Positions 9,129 to 18,654 of a DNA stretch of 64,000 nt are shown here, piece by piece (position 1 is the stretch's first letter; every line of letters starts with the position of its first letter). The stretch lies in assembly GCA_963169565.1 (NCBI GenBank), contig CAUJDI010000056.1, positions 1 to 64,000 of the forward strand. The letters are read 5' to 3'. This DNA comes from Bacillota bacterium (GTDB lineage: Bacteria; Bacillota; Clostridia; Christensenellales; Aristaeellaceae). The notes beneath the pieces were generated by a model that was not told where the DNA came from, made no database searches, and saw only the letters and a list, made by a program, of their open reading frames with translations. Both the position numbers and the translations under genes were made by a program.

Positions 9129-11408
9129 TCAGTTGCATGCTTTGATGACTGTCTGGTTGGACGAAAGACGATTTCCTTCGGGATCCCTCGCATCCATCCT
9201 GATGACGTACTCGCCAATGTAATCCATAGGAATGATCCACTCGATCATGTCCAGCACCTTCGCAGAATCAGGCTTTAGCAGGACGTTGCATCGATTCCCA
9301 TACAATGCTTCATCGCTGCCCTTCCGGCAGATCTGCCAGGAAATTTCGGCCTGTACTTCATGGAAATGATCATTGTTCACCCAAACCTTGCCGATGAACT
9401 TCTCACCGCGGTTGTACTTTTTGTCCCTCCCGATCAGATAAGGCGTCCGATTCCATTCCAGGCTGACCAGAACCTGCGTATAGACCGATTTCATCGAATC
9501 ATACACCTGATAGGGTTCCCTGTAATAATCCAGCAGACCGGAGCCCATGATCGGGCAGGCATCGCTCCAGTAGTACAGATACATGGATGCGACAGGCCGG
9601 TACTTACGCTGCCGCAGGACCTCGATCTGCTCCTTGACCACCAAGGCCTCGTAGCGCTGGGAGTTGTCAATGAACTCCTCCAGGGAATGGCCAAGCTCCA
9701 CGCGTCCGCGCTTGAACTGGTTGCGGTAAAACAGGCCCCAGTATTCCCAGACATCCCAGTCGATCGGCCAGAGCTTGTCCACAGGGATGAATTTCTTCAG
9801 GCTTTTCAGGCAAGGGATCGAATCGGCTCCGAACTCAACGATATTCGGCGCGAACTCTGTCTTTAGAATATCTTTGTCCCCGTCCTGGCAGGAGCCGATC
9901 ATGATGTTCTGGACGCCTTCGCGGTAATCGCCTTTGTGGATCCAGCGGATGGGATCGACCGAGCCCAAGGTCTCCTTGAGCACTTCACAGAGCCTGAAAT
10001 AAACGTTGGGCATGTTGGGAAGCGCATAGATCTCAGGTTCCTTGTAGACAGACCACATTCCCATGCAGGCATGGTTGGTAAGCATATATCCCATGTCGCG
10101 CATCATGTCAGACGCCCGGTCGATCACCTCGTCAGAGTCGTCGATGACGTAGTGCAGCGGGAACACCTGCCACATCAGCAGCCCCATCTCATCGCAGAGT
10201 TTGTAGAAACCGTCCTTCTCCACGTGGCTGCCGATACGGATGGAATTGATGTCCATGTCAAGCATTTTTTTGAGGTCCGCTCGCCACATCTCCTCGTTGG
10301 CCTCGCTCATCCAGAGGCTTGAGATATACCGCATGCCCCTTAAAAAGATCTTCTTGCCGTTGAGGTACCATTGTCCGTCCGCGTCGGTCTGGACTTCCTT
10401 GATACCGATCGTGAGCGAAACCCTGTCCGCTTCGAGGCTGAAGTCTGCAGCGTAGAGGTGCGGAAAGCCGTGGTCCCAGGTCCACCACAGCCTGACATCT
10501 TCAAGCGTGACAAACAGCTTGAAGACGTTGTCCCCAGGCTGTACGACCACGTTTCTGGTGATGGCGGCGGACTTTCCGCCTTCAAAGTTTGAGGGCTTCA
10601 CATGAAGGGCGATCGCGGTCTTTACAGCATTCTTTTCCCTGTTGTGTACATATACATCAAACGCGGCCAGTCCGGTGCCGTCCTGTTTGTCCTGCTGATC
10701 CCCCAGCCAGTCCTTTTTATAACCGATCTTCGTATAGGACTTGACATAGCTGATGTGGATATCCGGTTTTACTACGAGCGTCACCGACCCCCATATACCG
10801 CCCGAATTGCCGTCCTGACGGAAGGAAGTCATCGCGCCGGGGCGGTGCATCGCCTCCACCATGTGCCCCTTGATCTGGGTGATGCCCTTGGACTGGTGGA
10901 ATTTATAAGGGTCTGACAGCGGTGTGGCTTCCTTGTCCGTAAGGATATAATCGGTTTTGTCCTTCGGCGCGCTGTCACGCAGGACGATGACGTTTTTTCT
11001 GTCATGGTGGATGAAGTCCGTGACGTCATACTCGAAACTGTTGAACATCCCCTCATGGTATCCAAGATACTGGCCGTTGACCCACACCTCGCTGATGTAA
11101 TCAACACCTTCAAAGCGAAGATATAGATTGCTGCCCTTCAGTTCCCCGGGTACGTCAAACTCCCTGAAATACCAGATGGTACCAAAATAGTCGCCGATCT
11201 CTTCCGTCAGATACCAGTTGTGCGGGACCTTGATGTCGCGCCACGCGGAACGATCCTGGGACTCCAGATAATAACTCTGCCGTTTGCCGACATCGTTCTG
11301 ATCGAGCCTGTATTTCCACACTCCGTCCAGAACAAGCCGAGGCCTGTCGTATAATTCACAGTACATATTGACCGCTCCTATCAACGTTTCTTCCGGATCA
11401 GAGCTCAA
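9129..11408 (-). CDS. Glycoside hydrolase family 2-like protein (paralog of upstream gene product)
   Basis: 759 aa; collinear with the 6859..9102 product; ACMGMWSVYKEPE, NIVEFGADS. Confidence 0.83.
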   Translation of the reverse strand: MSSDPEETLIGAVNMYCELYDRPRLVLDGVWKYRLDQNDVGKRQSYYLESQDRSAWRDIKVPHNWYLTEEIGDYFGTIWYFREFDVPGELKGSNLYLRFEGVDYISEVWVNGQYLGYHEGMFNSFEYDVTDFIHHDRKNVIVLRDSAPKDKTDYILTDKEATPLSDPYKFHQSKGITQIKGHMVEAMHRPGAMTSFRQDGNSGGIWGSVTLVVKPDIHISYVKSYTKIGYKKDWLGDQQDKQDGTGLAAFDVYVHNREKNAVKTAIALHVKPSNFEGGKSAAITRNVVVQPGDNVFKLFVTLEDVRLWWTWDHGFPHLYAADFSLEADRVSLTIGIKEVQTDADGQWYLNGKKIFLRGMRYISSLWMSEANEEMWRADLKKMLDMDINSIRIGSHVEKDGFYKLCDEMGLLMWQVFPLHYVIDDSDEVIDRASDMMRDMGYMLTNHACMGMWSVYKEPEIYALPNMPNVYFRLCEVLKETLGSVDPIRWIHKGDYREGVQNIMIGSCQDGDKDILKTEFAPNIVEFGADSIPCLKSLKKFIPVDKLWPIDWDVWEYWGLFYRNQFKRGRVELGHSLEEFIDNSQRYEALVVKEQIEVLRQRKYRPVASMYLYYWSDACPIMGSGLLDYYREPYQVYDSMKSVYTQVLVSLEWNRTPYLIGRDKKYNRGEKFIGKVWVNNDHFHEVQAEISWQICRKGSDEALYGNRCNVLLKPDSAKVLDMIEWIIPMDYIGEYVIRMDARDPEGNRLSSNQTVIKACN

Positions 11409-11826
11409 AGATCTTCCTGACGTTTTCCTTGGTCAGCCTTCTCTCCAGAGCGAAACCGGGCATTTCCACCAGGGTGATCTCAGCCAGGTAGAGGACTTCC
11501 GTGCCATGTTCCAGGTGCCCGGCCAATACGCCGTTCCTGTCGGCGATCGTGAAATGGAAATGCGCGACGCCGTTGATCACCGTCCCGGATATACCGCCGA
11601 ATTCGAACACGCCCTTCTCGTCAAAAAACAAATCCTCGGCCTTCTCACCCAAAGAGGTTGGCTTGTGGTAACAAAGCCGCTGAGCGGATCCGATGCCGCT
11701 GGCAACGTAGGCATTCCGGATGCCCATTTCCTTCAGGGACGCCTCGACGCTTTCGATGATTTTTTCACCGCGTTCCAGCTCGAGGATCACGATTCTTCCA
11801 AAGTTTTCCGAAACGTATCTTTTCAC
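11398..11826 (-). CDS. PCC/DUF296 (PPC domain) protein
   Basis: HFHFTIADRNGVLAGHLEHGTEVLYLAEITL; GTG start with RBS CAGGAG. Confidence 0.82.
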   Translation of the reverse strand: MKRYVSENFGRIVILELERGEKIIESVEASLKEMGIRNAYVASGIGSAQRLCYHKPTSLGEKAEDLFFDEKGVFEFGGISGTVINGVAHFHFTIADRNGVLAGHLEHGTEVLYLAEITLVEMPGFALERRLTKENVRKIFEL

Positions 11827-12166
11827 TTGATTGCGCTCCTGTGTAAAAAATTTCGAGCTATAGAGTTTATACGCAGCGAGTATTGCATACATTTTTTTTG
11901 AATGCAACACGCGCCCCATCCATCAGCCGGACAGCATACTGAAAGATTGTTTCCTATGAGCATTCATCCGTTTGGACATAATACCGGCGCTTTGTCCAAC
12001 TCATTCCATAATGTTTTTTTATTGTACATGCTGTTTGTTTTTGATCCGGTAGTGTCGCTTCCTCAGCCATACACCATATGCTATACTGGCTGTGCAAATA
12101 TGAAAAGATAAATGGAGTGTTTGCGGCTTTTATCGGCTGCAGGCACGTCAGATCAGGGGTGTACAT

Positions 12167-13951
12167 GTGGTGATCCATACACTCAAAGGCAGGCTGATAC
12201 TAACCTTTACACTCATCCTGGCACTGGCCGCGGTGCTTACATTTCTTCTCTATTCTGATTATTCAAGGGCGCTGGTCGAGCGCAATCTTGTCAGCGCGAC
12301 ATCGAGCAGCATCCGCTTCATCATGGACAATGTGGACCGGAAGCTTGATGAGTGCAGGAATCTTTCTGACTGGATCTTCGTCAACCGCTACATCGACAAG
12401 ATGCTTGTGCGGAATTACGGGAGCCCCATCAACAATTTGGACCGCGATGTTTCCGCCGCGATGAAAACCATCAGTGACCGAATCACAAGCTCCACGATCA
12501 GCGATGACGTTCTGGGGATCATCATTCAAGGAGACAACGGCGTCATCCTGAGCAGCGGAGAAGAGGCATACTATACGTCCCTGGATACCCTGTCCTCCCA
12601 GGACTGGGTGCTTGCTTCCAAAAATCGGATGACCTTCTCCTGGGTAGGGTTGAAGCCGAACCTTTCCCGCCAGCACGCCAGCGGATTTTGCCTCCCCATC
12701 GCACGAGCTGTCATCTACTCGGACACCCGAAAACAGATCGGATGGCAATACATCAGCTTTTCCGCCAGCGTGATCGGCAGTGTTCTTCTGGATCTGCGGC
12801 AACCGAAAGGCTATGACCTCTTTCTGGTCGACAAGACCGGCAATGTGATTTACAGCAACCGTGCCGGTCTCCTGGGCACTGTCCTAAGCAACGAGCAAGC
12901 GCTTAAAAAGCTTGGCGAGGATCCTGGGGACACATATTTTCCCGTCACCTTTGAGGGCAGCAAGGCGCTCGCGTTTACCGCCCGCTCTTCCTATGGGAGT
13001 TTTTACGCGATGCAGTTTGTGGATGATTCCCTTCTTGAAAGCGAAAAGGCAGTCGCATCCCGCGACGCGCTTTGGAACATCCTGATCATCATTGGACTTG
13101 GCTCGGTGCTGGCTGCAATGATCACCAGCACGCTCACCCGCCCGATCGGCTTGCTGATGAAACGCATGCAGGCCATTGCGAGCGGTGATTTTGAGCAAGT
13201 CAAGGAAATCGAGGGTGATCACGAACTGGGCAGGCTTGGCAAGGGAATGAACCAAATGGCGGCCGAACTTCAGGAGCTCATCCTGAAGGCCAAGGAAGAT
13301 GAGAAGAAAAAGAGCGTTCTGGAGTTCAAGGTTCTGCAGAACCAGATCAATCCTCACTTCGTCTACAATGTGCTCAACTCAGTCAAGATGATGGCGCTCA
13401 TTCAGAAGTCGACCGGGATCTACAACATGGTGACCTCGCTTGGGGTTCTGCTCAAGGAGGTCTCAAAAGGCGCCTCAGATCTTATTCCACTTAAGGAAGA
13501 GCTATACTTGCTTGATAAATACCTCGATATCCAGATCGTACGCCGGAATGGACTGCTCAAATCGGTCTTCGACGTATCCGAGGATTCGCTTTCCTGTCTG
13601 ATTCCGAAGTTCACGCTTCAGCCGATCGTTGAAAACGCCATCGTGCACGGATTGTCGGACAAGCGTGGTATGGGGATCATCGAAATCAGGGGATGGCTGG
13701 AAAAGGATATGCTTTGGATCACGATCCGCGACAACGGCGTCGGGATCCCACCGGAGAAACTGCCCACGCTGCTGGAGGAGAGAGAGGAAAGCAGGGGGCT
13801 ATACTACAATGGCGTTGGATTGTCCAATGTCGCGCAGAGACTCCGGATGGTTTTCAGCGGCGACTGCTCACTTGACTTTTCCAGCGAGCTTGGAGGGTAT
13901 ACGCTCGTCAGTCTCCGTATTCCTGTAACGAGAAAGGTGGACGAGGCATGA
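12167..13951 (+). CDS. Sensor histidine kinase (YesM-like, HAMP + His_kinase + HATPase)
   Basis: NQINPHFVYNVLNSVKMM and C-terminal NGVGLSNVAQRLRM. Confidence 0.92.
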   Translation: MVIHTLKGRLILTFTLILALAAVLTFLLYSDYSRALVERNLVSATSSSIRFIMDNVDRKLDECRNLSDWIFVNRYIDKMLVRNYGSPINNLDRDVSAAMKTISDRITSSTISDDVLGIIIQGDNGVILSSGEEAYYTSLDTLSSQDWVLASKNRMTFSWVGLKPNLSRQHASGFCLPIARAVIYSDTRKQIGWQYISFSASVIGSVLLDLRQPKGYDLFLVDKTGNVIYSNRAGLLGTVLSNEQALKKLGEDPGDTYFPVTFEGSKALAFTARSSYGSFYAMQFVDDSLLESEKAVASRDALWNILIIIGLGSVLAAMITSTLTRPIGLLMKRMQAIASGDFEQVKEIEGDHELGRLGKGMNQMAAELQELILKAKEDEKKKSVLEFKVLQNQINPHFVYNVLNSVKMMALIQKSTGIYNMVTSLGVLLKEVSKGASDLIPLKEELYLLDKYLDIQIVRRNGLLKSVFDVSEDSLSCLIPKFTLQPIVENAIVHGLSDKRGMGIIEIRGWLEKDMLWITIRDNGVGIPPEKLPTLLEEREESRGLYYNGVGLSNVAQRLRMVFSGDCSLDFSSELGGYTLVSLRIPVTRKVDEA

Positions 13952-15516
13952 TCCGTGTCCTGCTGGTTGATGACGAGGCGCTTGTCCGCGTGGGCCTCAA
14001 ATCTCTCGTCCCGTGGAACGAACTCGGCTACGAAGTCGTCGGCGAAGCGGCCGGCGGGGAAATCGCCCTGACGCTTCTGGATACGCTGCGTCCGCAGCTG
14101 ATGATCACCGACATCGTCATGCCGCGGCTCAGCGGGACGGAACTGATCCGGATAGCAAAGAAAAAATACCCTGAACTGATCGTCATCGCCCTTTCAGGCT
14201 ACAACGAATACGACCTGGTCCGTGAAGCAATGAAAAACGGCGCCACCGATTATCTGCTCAAGCTTAACCTCAGCAGCGAATCGCTTTCGGAGCTGCTGAC
14301 GGAGCTGCGCCAGGAACATGGCCTCCCGGATGAACCTGCGGATGGGAACGGCGATAAGGACAGCAAGCTTGCGCTCCGGCATCAGATCAAGCAGGCCATC
14401 GGTTTTGAAGGCGGGAGCGGAGGGCGGGAGATCATTCTGCCTGTGAACGTGCAGGGAAACCTGATGACGCTTGGATTTATCAACAGCAACCTGTATACGG
14501 GCATGGAGCGTTACTCGCAGCAGGATGCCAAGCACCTTGAAATGACGATCGTGGATATTCTGGAGGAGATCCTTGCCAATTTCTATCCAGGGTGCGCGCT
14601 TGTGTGGTGCGGTGGCGCGTTCGTCCTGCTCTTGTTCGCCGAATCCTTCGAGCGAGGGCAGCTTGACTTGATGGGCAAGGCGATGCTGCAGATGCTCAAG
14701 ACCTATGTCAACATCGACTCAGCAGTCGCCTTCAGCGACCCTTTCCGTTCCCCTTTGGAGATCGAACCCGGATTCAAGCAGGCCAGGCACGCGATACGCC
14801 GAATTTTCAGGAGCGGTTATCACACCGTTCATTTTGCCGATGATGCGGATCCCCAGCCTTCACATACGGAAAGAGATCCGCTTCTTGTTGAGAGCCTCAG
14901 CCGCGCGCTGATCCTCCAGGATACGGAGGTGCAGCAGACAGCATTCCGGAAGCTTGAGGAGTACATCCCATCGTTTGCCCAGCGCCGCGACGCCTGCGAT
15001 TGGGTCAACCAGATCGTGTGCATGTGTGACCTGGCGCTTGGGGAAGGATTCGCAGCGTTCAGGCAGGGATCATCGCTTGCACTGGAACAGATCTACCTGT
15101 TCAGGACGGCGGATGAACTTGCCGGATGGTTCAGACAGTATGCGGAGCTGGTGACAGATTATCAGGGCGTGGAAAGCAGGAAGCAAACACACCCGCTGAT
15201 CAGAAAGGCGAAACGGTACGTACAGGAGCACATCAGCGAACAGATCGCGCTGAACGACGTCGCTGCCTTTCTGGGCATCAGCGCGGGGTACTTCTCAACG
15301 CTGTTTGCGAAGTCTGTCGGAACCAACTTCAAGGAGTACGTCAACCAGGCGAAGATTGAACGCGCCAAGGAAATCCTGCGCGAGGGCGGCCACAGGATCT
15401 ATGAGACCGCATACCTGCTGGGCTTCGACAACGTATGTTATTTCAACAAACTATTTAAGAAACAGGCGGGCTGTACACCCGGGCAATACCAGAGCTACGC
15501 GGAAAGAGAACCGTAA
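13948..15516 (+). CDS. Response regulator with AraC-type HTH (YesN-like)
   Basis: REC domain VLLVDDEALVRVGLKSL...ITDIVMP; AraC HTH AYLLGFDNVCYFNKLFKKQAGCTPGQYQ. Confidence 0.95.
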   Translation: MIRVLLVDDEALVRVGLKSLVPWNELGYEVVGEAAGGEIALTLLDTLRPQLMITDIVMPRLSGTELIRIAKKKYPELIVIALSGYNEYDLVREAMKNGATDYLLKLNLSSESLSELLTELRQEHGLPDEPADGNGDKDSKLALRHQIKQAIGFEGGSGGREIILPVNVQGNLMTLGFINSNLYTGMERYSQQDAKHLEMTIVDILEEILANFYPGCALVWCGGAFVLLLFAESFERGQLDLMGKAMLQMLKTYVNIDSAVAFSDPFRSPLEIEPGFKQARHAIRRIFRSGYHTVHFADDADPQPSHTERDPLLVESLSRALILQDTEVQQTAFRKLEEYIPSFAQRRDACDWVNQIVCMCDLALGEGFAAFRQGSSLALEQIYLFRTADELAGWFRQYAELVTDYQGVESRKQTHPLIRKAKRYVQEHISEQIALNDVAAFLGISAGYFSTLFAKSVGTNFKEYVNQAKIERAKEILREGGHRIYETAYLLGFDNVCYFNKLFKKQAGCTPGQYQSYAEREP

Positions 15517-15853
15517 ATGGGCTTCATCGAGGGATGAGGTCAGCCAGTGTAAGGAGAATACGGCAAGTACAGGTGGTCAGCCTCATCATGCGCTTTCCGG
15601 CCGCTTGATACCGCGGCATCGCCAATACCTCCTCTTCCGGGATCATCAGTCAGCTGTACTTGCCCTTCAATCTGCAAAAAGTACAAGAAAAATGAAAATG
15701 CGACATATTGCTTGCGAAGCTGCGAATGGATTTCGGTAATATCGTCAAGGTATCCGTATTCTGTGCATTGATTGCACGGCTCCCGCGGTTACAATAGATA
15801 TACAAATCGGTCAATAAATGTACATTATTGCTAAGAAACGGAGGCGGCAGAGA

Positions 15854-16282
15854 ATGGTTCTATATTCAGGGGAAGGAACGGGCCGCGTACTGGTATTGGG
15901 GCTCAAGAGAGGCGATCTCCTTCTGGAAAGCATCGTCAAGGCGCTTAAGGATGCAAACATCCGGGATGCGATCATCACCGGCGCGATCGGTTCGCTGCAA
16001 AAGGCAGTGCTCCATAGGGTGATCGGGACCGGGCGCGAACCGGAAGACGAGTTCATTACGCTGGAGCGTCCGATGGAGTTGGCCTCCCTTCAAGGTCTGG
16101 TCGTGGACGGCGAACCCCACTTCCATATGGTCGTTTCAGATACGGATTCCGCCTACACGGGTCATCTGGAGAATGGGACCACTGTGCTGTACCTGACGGA
16201 AATCACCTTGCTGGAGGTCAGCGGCCTTTCGCTTGCCCGCCGCAAAAATGAGGACAACATCGCGACGCTCACCCCGCGCTGA
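15854..16282 (+). CDS. PCC/DUF296 (PPC domain) protein, second paralog
   Basis: PHFHMVVSDTDSAYTGHLENGTTVLYLTEITL; ATG with GGAGGCGG upstream. Confidence 0.82.
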   Translation: MVLYSGEGTGRVLVLGLKRGDLLLESIVKALKDANIRDAIITGAIGSLQKAVLHRVIGTGREPEDEFITLERPMELASLQGLVVDGEPHFHMVVSDTDSAYTGHLENGTTVLYLTEITLLEVSGLSLARRKNEDNIATLTPR

Positions 16283-16334
16283 GTGAACATTGCCCCCGGA
16301 CATCGGGGGTGATTGAATAAAGGAGGTTTACGCA

Positions 16335-17660
16335 ATGAAAGGATCCTGGAGAAAACTCGCTTCCATGGTGCTGGCTATGCTGATGCTGACCTTGCTGGCC
16401 CTGCCGTCAGTCGGTCTGGCCGCGGAAAAGATTGAGATCCGGCTGATGACCCCGTGGACAGCCGGTTCCGCTGCCTATGACCAGATCGAGGCACTGCTGG
16501 CCAGCTGGGTAGAAAAGCATCCCAATGTGACGATCGTCCACGACGCGCTGCCCACTGCCGACGTCCGCACCAAGCTGACCGTCGAAATGGCGGCCGGCAA
16601 TCCCCCTGACGTGTCCTGGAGCCCGCTGAGCTATGCCCGCGAGTTCATCAAGGACAACAAGATCATCGACTGGTCCGGCGTTTTTAAAGATCCGCGCTAT
16701 CCCGAATTCAAGCAGTGGTTCTCGGAGACCTCGCTGAACTTCGCCACCACGCTGGATGGAAAGATCATGCTGGCTCCGCAGGAAGGCTCCATCGACGGCC
16801 TGTACTACAACAAGGACCTGTTTGCTCAGTACGGCTGGAAAGTGCCCACCACGTTTGACGAGCTGCTCGCATTGGTACCTCAGACAAAAGCCCAGGGGAT
16901 CGCGACCCTGGTGACCGGCGGCAAAGACGGCCGCTTTGCATGGATGGCTTCTGCCTTGCTGGCGCGCGCAGCCGGCTTGAAAAACTTCACAGCGCTCACG
17001 CTGGGTGACAACAAGACCAGCTGGGATGATCCCGCCTTCGGATTTGTCACCATGATGACCAAATTCAAGGAACTGGTCGATGCGGGCGCATTCCCCAACG
17101 GCGTGCTGGGCATGAGCGCGACGGAAGCTGACCAGCTCTTCGCCCGCGGCGAGTCCGCGATGTATTATGAAGGTGCCTGGAAGCCTGGCAACTTCAACAC
17201 CGCCGGCGGCCCTGAATTCCTGGCTAAACTCGGCCGTGTCGACTTCCCCGTGATGACAGACTGCCCAGATGGCGATGCGAATGTCCGCGTCGGCGGCAAC
17301 ATTACCGGTTTCTTCGTCGCTGCCGGACTGTCTGAGGAAAAGCAGGACCTGTGCATCCAGCTGGCCCGCGACATCTGCAGCCCTGAGTTCAATACCCCGA
17401 TCATGGAAAAAGGCGGCTTCGTGTATGCCGGCAAGACGGATTATGACGCGAGCAAGGTCTCCAGTGTCATGAACGAGCTGATCCAGGCTTACCGCACCGC
17501 CCCCGCCTACATCCCCTCGATGGATACCATCGCGCCCCCGGCCGTGGACCTGGCGATCAAGCGGACGGCCATGCCGGGTCTCATTACCGGCGAGTATGAC
17601 GTGAACGCGGCCGTCGCAGAGGTTCAGAAAGCGGCTGTGGATTATGTGAACGCCCAGTAA
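16335..17660 (+). CDS. Extracellular sugar-binding protein (ABC transporter)
   Basis: Signal peptide; SBP1-type sequence LYYNKDLFAQYGWKVPTTFDEL. Confidence 0.93.
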   Translation: MKGSWRKLASMVLAMLMLTLLALPSVGLAAEKIEIRLMTPWTAGSAAYDQIEALLASWVEKHPNVTIVHDALPTADVRTKLTVEMAAGNPPDVSWSPLSYAREFIKDNKIIDWSGVFKDPRYPEFKQWFSETSLNFATTLDGKIMLAPQEGSIDGLYYNKDLFAQYGWKVPTTFDELLALVPQTKAQGIATLVTGGKDGRFAWMASALLARAAGLKNFTALTLGDNKTSWDDPAFGFVTMMTKFKELVDAGAFPNGVLGMSATEADQLFARGESAMYYEGAWKPGNFNTAGGPEFLAKLGRVDFPVMTDCPDGDANVRVGGNITGFFVAAGLSEEKQDLCIQLARDICSPEFNTPIMEKGGFVYAGKTDYDASKVSSVMNELIQAYRTAPAYIPSMDTIAPPAVDLAIKRTAMPGLITGEYDVNAAVAEVQKAAVDYVNAQ

Positions 17661-17669
17661 ACCCTACTC

Positions 17670-17707
17670 TGTCGCCGCGCTTGCCCCACAGGACAGGCGC
17701 GGCGACA
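17670..17707 (+). promoter_or_regulatory. Hairpin in the SBP-permease intergenic gap
   Basis: TGTCGCCGCGC ... GCGCGGCGACA 11-bp perfect stem. Confidence 0.6.
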
Positions 17708-17738
17708 ATTCCTGAAACAATAAAGGAGAAGCGCCACA

Positions 17739-18626
17739 ATGGCCGGCAGGAAAAAGGGTCCGGACACGATGCCGAAAGCGGAGACAAACGCTCAGCTGAT
17801 GATCGGCAAGAAGCGCACGAAGGTCATGATCTACATCTCACTGACCTTTTTTGCGCTGCTGGTGTTTCTTCCGCTTCTGTGGCTTTTCTTCTCGTCTCTG
17901 AAGTCTCAGGCTGACCTGACGATGAACACCTGGGGACCGCCCAAAGACTGGCTCTGGAATAATTATATCAAGGCCTGGAAAGGCTCCAAAATCGACCGTT
18001 ACCTGCTCAACAGCATGTATGTCACCGCGCTCACGATCGTCATCACGGTCCTTGCGTGCACACCCATCAGCTTTGTGCTGGCCCGGTATCGCTTCCGATT
18101 CAAGAAGCTGCTGTATTACGTGGCGATCGCGGGCATGATGATCCCCATCCATTCGGCGGTCATCCCCCTGTACATGATGGTCGGTGACCTGGACAAGTAC
18201 AACAACCTCAATATGCTGGCCTTTATCTATGCCGCGTTCCGGATACCGGTCTCCATCTTCATCCTTGAGGGGTTTATGAGCAGCATACCCAGGGACCTGG
18301 AGGAATGCGCCTTTATCGACGGATGTTCGACTACCAAGCTATTCCTGAAAATCATCGTGCCACTGTCTAGGGATGGGATCGTCACCATCTCCGTTCTGGC
18401 GGTGCTGGCCTGCTGGAATGAGCTGCTTGTTGCCATGCTGATCCTCAGCAAGCCCGCGCTCAAGACGCTGCCGATCGGGCTGATGGGTTTCATTACGGAA
18501 TATAACTCCGAGTATACGCAATTGGCAGCAGGCATCATGATCGCGATCGTTCCCAGCATCTTATTCTATCTCATCGCTCAGGAGAAAATTGAGAAGGGCA
18601 TGATTGCCGGCTCGATCAAGGGGTAA
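17739..18626 (+). CDS. Carbohydrate ABC transporter permease (MalG type)
   Basis: ECAFIDGCSTTKLFLKIIVPLSRDGI EAA loop, TM segments. Confidence 0.92.
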   Translation: MAGRKKGPDTMPKAETNAQLMIGKKRTKVMIYISLTFFALLVFLPLLWLFFSSLKSQADLTMNTWGPPKDWLWNNYIKAWKGSKIDRYLLNSMYVTALTIVITVLACTPISFVLARYRFRFKKLLYYVAIAGMMIPIHSAVIPLYMMVGDLDKYNNLNMLAFIYAAFRIPVSIFILEGFMSSIPRDLEECAFIDGCSTTKLFLKIIVPLSRDGIVTISVLAVLACWNELLVAMLILSKPALKTLPIGLMGFITEYNSEYTQLAAGIMIAIVPSILFYLIAQEKIEKGMIAGSIKG

Positions 18627-18654
18627 GAGCCCTCGGATAGAAAGGTTTTATTGC

